64,000 bases of DNA from assembly GCA_019914945.1 (NCBI GenBank), contig CM034103.1, positions 15,776,785 to 15,840,784 on the forward strand, given 5' to 3'. How positions within the stretch are numbered: position 1 is the stretch's first letter; each line of letters opens with the position of its first letter. The position numbers and the translations under genes are program-made. Below the pieces are notes generated by a model that made no database searches, was not told where the DNA came from, and saw only the letters and a program-made list of their open reading frames with translations. This document shows positions 11,501 through 24,400 of this stretch, piece by piece. This stretch comes from Typha latifolia. Lineage: Eukaryota; Streptophyta; Magnoliopsida; Poales; Typhaceae.

Positions 11501-12538
11501 AAAAGGAAAAAAATATATAGATCTATGTGCAAATTTTAACTTTACTGGAAGCAAGATTATGCATGAAACATTAGATTCTGCTGATAGCACTTATAACTTA
11601 TTGCACCAACATCTGTTGCAACTCTTGTACTCTGGCCACATCAATGAAATTATCTTTATTTCATAGTGGTTAATTTACTTTTATTCTTTTCTTATCCTGG
11701 TGCTGCACAAAATTTGACAATATGTATATCTCACTCATTTATCTAATTTGATGGAGGCATTTTTCTCACACCCCGGGTAGATATCTTCTGTCATGTTAGT
11801 GGAAAGTATGTTACTATTGCATCTCTAACCATTTTATCACATAATATATTCTTTTCCATTTTTTCTGCTAATTTACCATGTTATTGCAACTGCTTTGTCT
11901 ACCATACATGTATATCTTGCCACCTCTTCCGAGACATGAAAAAATGCAAGATTCTGTTTATTGTATGCTGATCTGTGGAAAGTAGTTTATCTTATATGTT
12001 TGTGACGGGCCAAGTATTGGCAGTTTGCAGTGCTTTTCTGGAATGATAATTTTACCTGGCTAAAGGGACTCGGACTTGTTATTATAATGCTTGGAGCCTG
12101 TTTATTCAACTGGTACAAGTAAGTATATATCTTTCTTTATCTGGGCTGATGTGATTATGTATGTGCTCAGTCGTTACTATATAGTATAAGCAGTGATTGC
12201 ACAAGGGAGAACGATTGGCCTCTGGTTCTCCCATATATATTTTTAGTTTGACCATTGGATTGTCTCTTGAATTCTGGAAGTTTTAATAGTTATACCTTCC
12301 TATTTGACTGCATCAAATAGGAATTCACATTATACTATATATTTATATCAATATTTGGCTTCAGAATGGAACCTACAGACCTAAACCTTCATCTATAATT
12401 TTATCTATTGGCATGTTCAGGTACCAAAAGCTAAGGAAAGTGCAGCCAAATGAAAATGGAGAAGCAAATTCTGTTTCTAATGCAGCTGCAAGATATGTTA
12501 TCCTTGATGATATGGAATCTGACAGCTATGCATCTTGA
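8564..12538 (+). CDS. Probable sugar phosphate/phosphate translocator (At1g06470-like)
   Basis: Eleven exons (8564-9015, 9100-9272, 9402-9487, 9565-9614, 10068-10135, 10469-10569, 10699-10711, 10925-11109, 11252-11338, 12024-12118, 12421-12538) give 475 aa. The frame is open across every junction. After a hydrophilic N-terminus of about 130 residues the protein has about ten hydrophobic segments of the TPT/nucleotide-sugar transporter fold. Family-typical blocks include LTSYNKEMLG, FPAPLLMNT, VPTALGTALDI, CKSASPIFLLLFAF, TSAVTVTIAGMVKE and FNWYKYQKL. It resembles Arabidopsis At1g06470. The substrate is not known and cannot be read from sequence. Members of this branch are expected in endomembranes rather than the plastid envelope, and no plastid transit peptide is evident. 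Exon 7 is only 13 nt. Confidence 0.92.
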
Positions 12539-13735
12539 TTTTCACTAAATTCAGAACAGCTACTGACAAAAAGCTTGGGAAATCTTTTTCAAAGAGGTAG
12601 CATTCACTCCTTAAGTTTTGTGACAGAATTACCTTGCTAGCACTCTTATTTTCACAAAGTTTCACCAGTTTTCACCGGTTTTATCTTTTAGCAGATTCAT
12701 TATACAAGTTGCAGCAGATTGCTGCCATTCTTCTGGTAGAAAGCCTGACGCTTCTGCCATGCCGATGATTTTGTTATTGGTAAAAGATAAATAGTTGTTC
12801 AGGTTTTCAGCAGAATACACCGATAGAGATTTAACAGCAGGAAGCAGAGTGATCTCTTGAACATTTATTGTTATTCATTCGTCATTCGTTTTATTGAGCT
12901 AAATTGTTCTTTCATCTCTTGCAGTCTTCCTGATATATTAACTGCCGACAATGTACAACATCAAGAGCTCCTCTTTTATTTAACGTGCAGTCAAGTGCAA
13001 AGATATATACCATCTAACAATACGTGTTCTAGTAGAAAACAAGTGATGTTTATTTCCAATTTGGTGGCGAAAGAAAAACCAACTGCTTGCCACTTTTTAT
13101 TGTATAATACCAAATATAATCAAAATGTAAATATTTGTTCCTTTAATTTTCTCGTCGAGTAAATGTTGCTTCTCGAAATGATTCGCTTCTAGGAAATCAA
13201 AGATTATGAAAGGCAACTTATGCTTGTGTATTTATTATGTCACTCATTCATCTGTAGGTTTGAATGTTTCGACTTACTGATATAAATGCACCGAACATCT
13301 TGAAATGCTGGATGTCTTATCACAAAATATTTGCCGCTCAATTAATGCTGGATGTCTTATCAAAAGCGGATCTAAACCCTGTGCTAAAATCCGTCATCTG
13401 GAATTTAACATGCCTGCATAGATTTTTTATTTTTTATTTTTAATTTTCTCCAGCAATTTTATGCCTTGCTCTGAGGTGGCACGATCAATTGGATGTGAAG
13501 CCAAATCTGATCCCTGCCCCAGGAAAAGAATAATGTCAAAAGAAGTGGAAGCTATCCACGTTTCTCTATAGAATCTGATGGAGAGTGGAGCATCTGCTAC
13601 TTGCGAAAAGCTTCAAGTAGGGCAGTGATTACAGTAGGAAAGCAGATTCCTGTCTCCACCTAGTATAGAATATAGTGCCAAATAGCAATAACTTCCTCAG
13701 TCTCATTGCTTTCAGGTTTCAACAGCGGTTGAAGG
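12539..13735. other. 3' flank and intergenic region with a short direct repeat
   Basis: This is the 3' UTR of the translocator-like gene followed by AT-rich spacer. A 19-bp sequence (ATGCTGGATGTCTTATCA) occurs twice, near 13304 and 13345. The reading frame at 12857-13162 has no recognisable domain and is probably untranslated. Confidence 0.4.
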
Positions 13736-14801
13736 ATGAGAGCCATAACCAGCAGACTCGCCTTGCCCAGTAGTTCGAGATTTCAAAACGAGCATGACTC
13801 CTCTTATCCCGAGCACGACATTAGCCGAGACTGGCAATACAGTATTCCTTGGCCTCTTTATCATAGGCTGGTAGACTTCTGCACTTCATTTTGATTCTTT
13901 TTCAGGAGATTACAACTTGCAAAAGATGAATATTTTCTTGCCATCTGCTGTGATTCATAATTCAGGAAGAAGAGGGAGGTTTGTTTCCATGGAGATTATT
14001 TGAGCAAAGAGTAAGAACTGGGCCTTTCCGCTTAAATCGGTATGCACTCATGTACCTACCGTAAGATCATTATAACTGTTAACTGCAAACTTGATATGTG
14101 ACAACCAATAAATACGTATATGAATCAGATTCCCCTCACAACCCCATTCACCAGTAAGAATCCTGGTTGTCAATGGAGATGGAGGCGGTAATGTCGCCAA
14201 CAATAGAGTCAGCCCTAGGCTGAGGCAGTTCATCCAGGACTCGCCACCACAAATCCAAGGCGAGTGGAACCTGGGTCTGAATACAGAACCAGAAGACCGC
14301 AGCCTGACTGATGAAGAGTTCAAGAAGGCAATGAAGAAGCTAAAAAAACAGGTATATAGGCCTCCTTACCCAAGAAAGAAGGCTTTTAAGAGAGGCATCT
14401 TCAGCAGTCGTGGTAGCGGTGCAATGGATGATGACAACGACGAGAAGGATGACAGAAAAGACTGCACCATTTGCTTGGAGGCCTTTGTGCCCAGTGAGCA
14501 AGTGCTGGTTACTCCATGCAACCATATGTTTCATAAAGACTGCATCATCCCTTGGGTGAAGAGCCGTGGCCAGTGCCCTGTTTGTAGGTTCGTGCTATAC
14601 AAGAGAAGTGAGACTTCATTTTCTCGGAACAACAACAGCAACAACAATAACAGCAGCAGAAGCAGCAACAATGATACTAGTAGCAATTACTATATTACTA
14701 GCAACACACCGGACATTGGAGATGATACTTTAGAACTCCTTGCACTTATAAGGGCCATGGAGGAGGCATTCAACTGGGTCACTCTCTCTCGAGCTATTTG
14801 A
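13736..14801 (+). CDS. RING-H2 E3 ubiquitin ligase-like protein
   Basis: Three exons, 13736-13870, 13966-14039 and 14129-14801, encode 293 aa. The C-terminal half has a RING-H2 finger (CTICLEAF, then C-N-H-M-F-H-K-D-C and WVKSRGQCPVC) at roughly residues 180-222, with the C3H2C3 ligands all present. The first exon (SIPWPLYHRL) and the RILVVNGDG, QGEWNLGLNTEPEDRSLT and EEFKKAMKKLKKQVY blocks look conserved. After the RING there is an Asn/Ser-rich low-complexity stretch (residues about 235-258). RING-H2 proteins recruit E2 enzymes and ubiquitinate substrates, but the substrate here is unknown. No membrane segment or signal peptide is seen. The ATG at 14331 is inside the frame and is not the start: upstream exons continue the same frame without a stop. 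Confidence 0.85.
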
Positions 14802-15414
14802 CATAGTTAGATGACTTGTTTGGCAAATAAAATGAACGGTGGTTGCTCTAGTACCTGCAAGATGACAAAAGCTTACAGGATTGTTATTTGTCAGTGAATA
14901 GAAGAACTCTATTTAGCATTTGCCAGGTTGGTTTGACAGATTTGGAAATTATTTTGCAATAACACACACACATATATATACACACTTTAATTTTCTTTTT
15001 CCAGAGGGTAAACCTTGGTGAACTTATAGAAGAGGAGTACCACCATATAGGAAATTTACTCAAACCAAACAATCCCTATAGATATGCTCTTAATCCAAGC
15101 AAAAAGGGGAGGACGTCCTTTCTATTTTCCTTTCAGATCGCCAACTATGCGACACCCCACTGATATGTATAACAAACAGAAACTTGTGAAAGCCGACTGC
15201 GTATTATGTGTAGACTTAGAACATATTAGTTCTTCACTGTACTCAGCTTTGGCTAAAAGTAACTTTCATGAGTTAAGATAAATTGAGATTTATATATTAA
15301 GAATCAATAGCCCTAGAGATTATATATTAACATGGCAAAATAAATCAAACTGATAGAACAAATCAGGAAAGATACCTTATTCATCATTCATAGTTATCAT
15401 TATGCATCGGCAGC
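14802..15414. other. Convergent intergenic region
   Basis: This holds the 3' flanks of the RING gene (+) and the STICHEL-like gene (-). It includes a short (CA)n(TA)n tract at about 14962-14985. No gene is seen. Confidence 0.4.
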
Positions 15415-18400
15415 TCATCTGGGAGACCTGGTAGACAGGCATCTTCCACACAGGACAATTTTTGAAAGAGAATGTGACTTTAGTATCTTGATTCTTATAC
15501 CTGATAGCTGTGGAGAAAATGTTGACAATGAACACATTGCAAAGAGGAACATTAGGTATAACTAAACGAAACTCACAAATTTACACCATCTTGTATGAAA
15601 TATTGTCCTGCCAATTCTTTTTTACACAATTCATGTGTTCAAATTACTGAATACAAGCTGGCACACGTTGCTATGTAGCTATCTAAGTACTCTCTTTTCT
15701 GATGAAAGAAGTCCTTATAAATCTATATGCTAAACAGCTTATTAGCATCTCCCCTCCTATTATTCCCATTATTTAGCATTATCTATTATTCCTATTGTTC
15801 ATTAGTGCATTCATTTTTCTCTCTCGTTTATGCAATAGAGCACAGAAATGTCTCAAATTGAAGAGTGAAGACCCTTGGATCAATCTTAAGGAAAAAAATT
15901 TAGTTTGATCAAATTGCTTCTGCTTATTCATACTTAAAACCGTTGGAAAGACTATTCTGGTAAATTTCCCATCATTACAGTGCTATAGACTCCCAGGTGT
16001 CAGAGGTGAACTAGATTGTTTAGGAATTAAAAAAAAGAAACAAAACAAAAAGAATCATGTACTTGTTGACTAACAACTATGAAGCTAACCAACATACAGT
16101 GAATCCAAATGTTTTAACCTACAGTTGCCAAAAAGATATTCCAGCACCAAAAAAGAGAAAAAGATGCAAAAGAAAGTTTATGCTAAAGCAATACCTTTCC
16201 CTGAATCCTCTTAGAAGCTTTCCAACAGAGTATGCTTCTTGAGATAGGCTCCAATCTCCTGTAATTTACAAAACATATAGTTACCACTTCATCCAATGGA
16301 GATGCATTAAATACCATAATGCTCCAGATGCACAATCTGCAGCAACAAGAGATTGCACAAAAACTTCATATGCTAGGCACAGAAACTACATTTTCAGTGC
16401 AGTACATCCTAGCACAAATCTAAGTAGTGTACAAGAATACATTGTTCCTCAACCTATTTTGTCTACAAATGGGTATCTGAAATTGGAGATAGGTAGCATA
16501 CTAGCATATTATAGTCATACTACAACATAACCACGATTATGACCCAGGTATTTCTGTCTTCTATATACTGTTTATTCCTTCTTCTGAAAATATGCATTAT
16601 TATACTCATCACTAGAATACCCTCTAGTCCCTACTATAGCACTATGAGTCTATGATGCCCTCACACAAAATGAATCGAAAACTAAAAAAAAAAAAACAAG
16701 AACTGAGCCACAAAAGTGACTGACTTAAACTCCTCTAGAAGGTGATGCGGACATCACTGATAGGACGCGATGGCGTGTGTACCAGCGCAGGAGGCGCCGA
16801 CAGCTGATGATCCCTCCTATAGGGATCTGGTTCTGATTTTTATTTATTTAGGGTGTCTTTTGTTTATTTCCTATGTAGGGTGTCTTTTGCTTAATTCCAT
16901 TGTAGGTCTATATATAGACCCGTTGTATTTCCTTTGGAACTTAATGAAAGTTTATGTGATTTGTTCTCTAGAGGATTTTGGTGTGAAACATTTTCTTAGA
17001 GTGGAGGTGTGAAACCCCATTCCTTTCCTTCTTATTCCTCTACTTCATTTTTCCTCCACCACGTTTTGCATCATTTTTGGTATCAGAGCGAAGGATCCTA
17101 GTTTATGGACGCCCCTCCTCCCGGGTTCTACGCCGCTCCACATTTGTTCTTCGCACGACCAATCGCTCCACGAACACCGGAACGTCAAGAAATCCGGCGT
17201 ACAACGAGCAAAGAAATTACCGTCGACGAGAAACAACAAAAATCTGCTGTCATAGAGGAATCGCTACCGTGTAAGATTCCAAATCCTTAAAAAATTTGAT
17301 TGTTGTTGCATTATCTAGTTTCCATCGTTATTTTTATTTGTTTTTAGAAAAAAAAAAAAAAAAAAAAAAAAAAACAGCACGTATCTTTTGCTGTGAAAAA
17401 AAAAAAAAAAAATCAGTGTTTCAAATTTTCGAAAATTTCATTTTTGCTTTTAATTCTATTAAATCCCAACCAATTCCTTCTTCCCCTAAACCTCCTACCA
17501 AATTTCCTATTTATTCTCTAACATCCCAACAAATCCTATCTATCCTAATTTTCATCCCTCCAATATTTCCAATTTTCAAATTCTCTCCCTAACTTAAAAC
17601 CAACCCAACCCCATTAAACCCATCAGACCTAAACCCAAAACCTATTAGCCCAAAACCCAAACTTTATTAGACTAAACCCACAACCCCTTAATCATTTCCT
17701 CCCAACCCGTTACCCGACTTCATCCTCACACCAAAATCCTAACCCGACGCCGCCGCCGCCGCCCCGGCCAGCCCGCGACGACGACGCCTCCCCGGCCTCG
17801 CCCGCCCGACGACGCCGCCCGGCTCGGCCTCGCCCGACGACGCCGCCCTGCTTCGCCCCGCCCGACGACGCCACCCGACGCCGTCGCTCCTTCCGACGAC
17901 ACCGCCCCGCTCGCGCCCGCCCGACAACGCCACCCGACGCCATCGCTCCATCCGACGACGTCGCCCCGGCGCTGCCTCAACGCCACCCTGATTTAGCGCA
18001 GCTCCGACGACGCCACCCGACGCCGTCGCTCCACCCGACGACGCTGCCCTGACCCTACCTCGCCCCGACGACGCCGTCACTCCACCCGACGACGCCGCCC
18101 GGCCGCGCTCGCCCGACGACGCCGCCCGCCCGCCCCCGCCCGACGACGCCGCCCGGCCGCCCGCCCCGACGACGCCGCCTGACGTCTGCAGCCACCTGAC
18201 GACGCCTTTCCTTTGACGTCTGCAGCCATCACTGACGACGCCTTTCCTTTGACGTCTGCAGCCATCACTGACGACGCCGACGCCGACGCCCGCGCCGTGA
18301 TCTCCCGTGCCTCGTTCCCTGCCGTAGTCAACGGCGACCACCACTGTCTCGGACTTTGCCGCCGACGTCGCCGATACGGTGAAGACAAATTAGTTAATTT

Positions 18401-21400
18401 CAATTCTTTTTCAGATGGTCAGGTACGTGATCTTTCAATGTATTAAATATTTTTGGGTCATTCTTTTCTAGTATCATCTCTAAACTGTTATCAATTCCTG
18501 TTGTCCACATATAGTGAGGGAGAGACTACATAGAAACCTTATCTGCTTTAGTCCTGATATTAAGAGATGAACTGTGCCAAATAGAATATTAACATTATCT
18601 TAATTTTTGGAAAGAAATTTAAAGGGTTTGGCATTTATTAATGACTTTTGTTTAAAAATCATTTAGTCTTGACAATAGTCTTTGAACCTCTTGAACAGAA
18701 AATCTAAATTCAATTAAGTATTCATTTTTAAATTTTTCCTGATTGCATAGCATCATCTCATATCATTTAGATTAAAACATTTGTATTTGGATTAACTATA
18801 GGAGACGTCTGCATTCCATTAGGTTAGAACATTATTTAATTTTATTTAAATTAGCAAGCATAAAATTAAAAGATTAAAAAAAAAAGGGGATATATATATA
18901 TAAATAAAAAATAATAATAATATAAAGCAATACACAACTCATTCATTGCATATTAGTGTATGCCAACTCGTAGAGGTAAGGCTTACCTTCTTAGTGATTC
19001 TAGTGAGTCCAGCAGTAGCAGTATGGATCCCGAACTTAGTAAGAAGCTCGACGACATTATGGGACAACTAGGTACCTTAGCTCAACAAGTCAGGGATACT
19101 CAAGATACTTTGCTTGGGTATCAACGGGTGACCGATGAACGACTATATAGGGTAGAAAGACCCCGTGAGCACACCGCTCCTCAAAATAATCACCGCCCTG
19201 ACATTGAACGTGGCGAATCTCCCACTCCTTTACCTCGTCAACATTTTCAAGGGAATGAGCGAGATCCTGATGAACGGTACCTTCGAAGCATTAAAATTGA
19301 TGCCCCGATGTTTGATGGTCGTCTAGATCCGCAACACTTCTTGGACCGGATCAAAGACATGGACCGTTACTTTAAATGGTATGATATGTCGGAAATCAGT
19401 AAAGTCGTTTCTTTGCCATGAAATTGACCGGGAACGCAAATCAATACCGGACCAACGTTGAGACTCTTCGTGAGATTAGGGGTGAGCTTCCAATTGAAAT
19501 TTGGGTTGACATGAAAATGAACTAAAACGTAAATACCTCCCACCTTCCTATTACCCTAAGCTTCTAGACAGATGGAACCGACTTACCCAAGGGAGTAAGT
19601 CCGCTAAGGATTACATTGCGGCCTTTGATGAATTGCTTGTTCGGTGTAGCGTGATCGAATCAAACCCCTATGCAAATCTTGTCCAGATTTAGGGCTGGCC
19701 TACGTGAAGAATTGAGAAGTGAACTTTTTGCTCGTAATGTTGATACTTTGGAAAAGGCTTACAGCTTAGTTCAAGACTTAGAGGAGTCTAGACCTAACCA
19801 CATCCCAAGAAATTATGAAACAAGAACTCAAACTCATAAATCCTCCACAGGTCCTCATCAAGCCAAATCTATTAGTCAATCTTTTAATCGATCTACCTCT
19901 AGCCCTTCACAACCCAAGGTAGAATACAAAGGTAAAAACATTGAGAAAGACTTTTCTAAGATTAATCCTCGGGTCAAATGCTATAAGTGTCAAGGCTATG
20001 GACATGTTGCTGCAAATTGTGCAAGCCCATATAAAATAAGTTTAATTGAGGAACCCTTCGAAGAAGACCCCGAGCAAGACTTTGATGGGTATGTTCACCA
20101 TGTAGACGGTGAAGAAGGAGATTTTGAAGATGAAGAGGAAGAAAATACCCTAGGGTGCCTAAGGCACATAGACTCCACAAGGTTACATGTTGTTCGATGT
20201 GCCCTCTCTCAACCTAAAGTCAATGATGATTGGAGGCGCAACTCCATTTTCCACACGTTCACGAAAATTGGAGGTAAAAATTGTAAAGTAATTGTGGATA
20301 GTGGCGTTGTATAAATGCCGTGTCCTCCACCATTATTTCAAAACTAAATGCGAGAGCAGTTTCCCATCCTAATCCTTACAAGGTTTCATGGATTAATTCA
20401 ACCACGCTGGAAATAAAAGAGCGTTGTTTGGTTCCAATTGAATTCACGACTTATAAGGATAAAATCTGGTGCGATGTTTTGACCATGGATGTGGGTCAAA
20501 TTATCCTTGGAAGGCCTTGGCTATTTGATAATGATGTGCATATTTATGGCCGTTCAAATATCTGCATGTTTGAACATGAGGGTAAGAAAATCAAGATTCT
20601 TCCATCACGGCCTAGAGGTGGTAAGATGGAAAAGAAGTCTCGATCCCATCCACTCCGACAATAAAGTCGCCTTGATTAGTGCGAGAGGTATTGAACGTGA
20701 GATGAGTAAAGGAGCTCCTATTCTGATTCTTGCGGCTCGAGAAATTCTAAATGAGCCTAGTGAATCGATTCCTTTTGAAGCCACTGCTGTGATTGAGGAA
20801 TTCTCGGATGTCTTTCCAGAGGATCTCCCGGATGAACTGCCACCAATGAGAGATATTCAACATGCTATCGATTTCGTCCCGGGTGCATCTCTTCCTAACT
20901 TGCCTCATTATAGACTTAACCCAACTGAACACGCTGAACTAAAACGACAAGTTGATGAGTTATTGAGAAAAGGCTTCCTGAAGGAAAGCTTAAGCCCTTG
21001 CGCAGTTCCCGCATTGTTAACGCCAAAGAAAGATGGAACCTGGCGTATGTGCGTCGACAGCCGCGCTATTAATCGAATAACGGTAAAATACCGTTTCCCC
21101 ATCCCTCGTCTGGATGACATGCTGGACATGATGGCAGGGGCCACAATATTTTCAAAGATAGATTTAAAAAGTGGCTATCACCAAATTCGTATACGCCCTG
21201 GCGATGAATGGAAGACTGCGTTTAAAACAAAAGATGGGTTATATGAATGGACAGTTATGCCTTTTGGCTTGACTAATGCTCCGAGTACTTTCATGAGAGT
21301 GATGACTCAAATATTACGACCTTTTATGGGACAATTTTTAGTCGTATACTTTGATGACATCCTTATCTATAGTCGATCTCGGGAGCAACATATAGATCAT

Positions 21401-24400
21401 CTTCGTCAAGTCTGCTATTTGTCTTAAGGAGAGAGCAATTGTATGCAAACCCTAAGAAATGTACGTTTTTGACAAACAAAGTTGTTTTCTTGGGTTTCAT
21501 TGTCTCATCTGAAGGAGTGTCTCGCTGACCCCGATAAGGTCAAAGCTATCAAAGAGTGGCCCGAACCCCGTACCATAAGAGACGTGAGAAGTTTTCATGG
21601 ACTCGCTACCTTTCTATCGTCGGTTCATCAAAGGGTTTAGTACCATTATGGCTCCAATAAGAATGCCTCAAGAAAGGTGAATTTAAGTGGTCAGCAAGTG
21701 CTACTAAAGCTTTCACTGAAATCAAAAGGAAAATGGTGGAAGCCCCTGTTATGCGACTCCCCGATTTTACTAAAATTTTTGAGGTCACCTGTGACGCTTC
21801 TGGAGTTGGTATAGGGGGAATCCTGAGCCAAGAGGGTCATCCGATTGCCTACTTTAGTGAAAAGCTGAATGAAACTAGACAACGATATACCACTTACGAT
21901 AAGGAATTTTATGCTGTGGTTCAATCTCTTCGCCACTGGAGGCATTATTTGCTTCCTCAAGAATTCGTAATCTTCTCTGACCATGAAGCTCTTCGCTACC
22001 TTAATTCCCAGAAAAAGCTTAATGCCAGACACGGTAGGTGGGTCGAATTTCTCCATGACTATACGTACACCTTGCGACACAAGTCCGGAGCCGACAACAA
22101 GGCAGCTGATGCACTGAGTCGTCGCATGATTCTTCTTTCAAAGATAAACGCAGAAGTAATAGGATTTGATAAGATTAAAACTGAATATGAATCATGTCCG
22201 GATTTTCATGAAGTTTACAATTTATTAAGCAATGGAGAGACTCGAGAAATAGATGGTTTCATCGTGCAGGATGGCTATCTATTTAAGTCCCGAAGGTTAT
22301 GCATTCCTAGCACCTCGTTAAGGGAATTTTTAATTTGGGAATTGCATCCGGGGGTTTAGCAGACATTTTGGGCATGCAAAAACTATCGAAGCTACGGAAC
22401 ATCGATTTTTTCGGCCAAGCTTAAAGAGAGACGTTATGAGACTTGTTAGTCGATGTCATGCATGTCAACTTGCTAAGCAGCGAAAGCAAAATACAGGATT
22501 GTACACGCCTTTACCGGTTCCTAATTGCCCTTGGCAAGATGTTAGTATGGACTTCGTGCTTGGACTTCCAAAGACTACCCGAAAGCATGATTCCGTTCTT
22601 GTGGTGGTGGATCGATTTTCTAAGATGGCCCACTTTATACCCTGTTCCCGAACTTTTGACGCCTCTCGAGTTGCTAAAATCTATTTTGATGAAATCGTTA
22701 AGTTGCACGGGCTACCAAAAACTATTGTATCAGACAGGGATGTAAAATTCACTAGTTATTTTTGGAAAACCCTATGGCATAAGATGGGAACTAAGCTTCA
22801 GTATTCAACTGCTTTCCACCCACAAACCGACGGGCAACCGAAGTAGTCAATAGGAGCTTAGGTAACCTACGAGAACTCTTGTCGGCGAGAATCTAAGAGA
22901 CGGGATCAAAAACGCCAACCGCTGAATTTGCATACAATAATTCTGTTAATAGATCCATAGGTCTCGAGTCCAAGCGAGGTAGTATATGGTTATAAACCTA
23001 GACAACCTATAGATCTCATTCCTATGTCCCATTATCATAGGTTGTCCGAGTCCCGCATCCGCATTTGCATCACATATTCATGACTTGCATAAAGAAATCA
23101 AGAATGAGAATTGCTCAAAATAATACTAATTATAAAATGCGAGCTGATCTAAGAAGGAGATTCAAAGAATTTAATGTTGGAGACTTTGTGATGGTTCGGA
23201 TACGTCCGGAACGGTTTCCTCCTGGAACTGTCAAAAAGTTGCATGCACGAAGTCTTAGGACCTTTTAAAATTCTCAAGAAAATTAATGATAATGCTTATG
23301 TTCTAGATCTCCCTAGTGATTTTGGCATCAGTTCTACTTTTAATATTGAGGATCTAGTAGCTTATAAGGGCCCAGATTTTACTCCAGATAACCCACTAGA
23401 TACTGAGCCTACCTATGAGCCTGTTTATGAGAGACCCTCTTTACCTCCACTTCCCAATATTCCACCTAACACAGCAGACGAAATTGATAAAATTTTAGAT
23501 GATGAAATTATTTCAACTAGAGAAGGTGGATCCCAACGGTATCTAGTACGTTGGAAAGGACGACCTACATCTGATGATACGTGGCTTGATCGTCACGATT
23601 TGGAGATGCATCACCCTGATACCTTAGAGCAGTATGAGAGCAGCAGAACAGCACACTCGACGGAGTCGACTTCTCTCCCACCCGGGGAGAATGATGCGGA
23701 CATCACTGATAGGACGCGATGGCGTGTGTACCAGCGCAGGAGGCGCCGACAGCTGATGAAGTACCAGCGCAGGAGGCGCCGACAACTGATGATCCCTCCT
23801 ATAGGGATCTGGTTCTGATTTTTATTTATTTAGGGTGTCTTTTGTTTATTTCCTATGTAGGGTGTCTTTTGCTTAATTTCATTGTAGGTCTATATATAGA
23901 CCCGTTGTATTTCCTTTGGAACTTAATGAAAGTTTATGTGATTTGTTCTCTAGAGGATTTTGGTGTGAAACATTTTCTTAGAGTGGAGGTGTGAAACCCC
24001 ATTCCTTTCCTTCTTATTCCTCTACTTCATTTTTCCTCCACCACGTTTTGCATCAGAAGGTTTTGAAGTTTGTACACTATGAAAATATCAACGACCACAA
24101 GTAAAAGAAATTACACTAGGAATTTTCATCTACAAACTATTACTTACAAATTCTTCTGTTCAAGCTTCTCAGAAATTGAGATAGTTTTCCTTCTTGACCG
24201 TCCTCGCCGTTGTAAACAACCTTCTTCCTGATTCATAACATGTGTAAAGACTCAGCGTTTGATTTTGTCCTCTTCTTTCCTTTTTATTTAATAAAGAAGC
24301 CATTTTTACCTGACTCTGTGAAGATGAATCTTCTACCCACGCACTGTAATTTCCTTTTACTCTAGCTTCTGTACTTCCATGATCCAGTTCAGAGTGCTGA

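Larger units (their letters stand above)
16743..24055 (+). mobile_element. LTR retrotransposon, Ty3/Gypsy chromovirus (defective)
   Basis: This 7,313-bp element has LTRs that begin TGATG and end CATCA. It is flanked by the 5-bp target duplication GAAGG (16738-16742 and 24056-24060). Between the LTRs lie, in order, a primer-binding site, a 1.9-kb leader, a Gag region with a CCHC zinc knuckle, protease, reverse transcriptase, RNase H, integrase and a chromodomain. That order and the chromodomain define a chromovirus. I cannot decide between clades such as Reina and CRM. The coding region is broken by frameshifts or stops in at least eight places, so it cannot be autonomous. It sits in antisense orientation within an intron of the STICHEL-like gene. 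Confidence 0.95.

Noticed and set aside
17710..18403. Minus-strand frames up to 201 codons, Arg/Gly/Ala-rich
   Set aside because: The GC-rich repeat in the retroelement leader leaves few stop codons in any frame, so these are repeat by-products.
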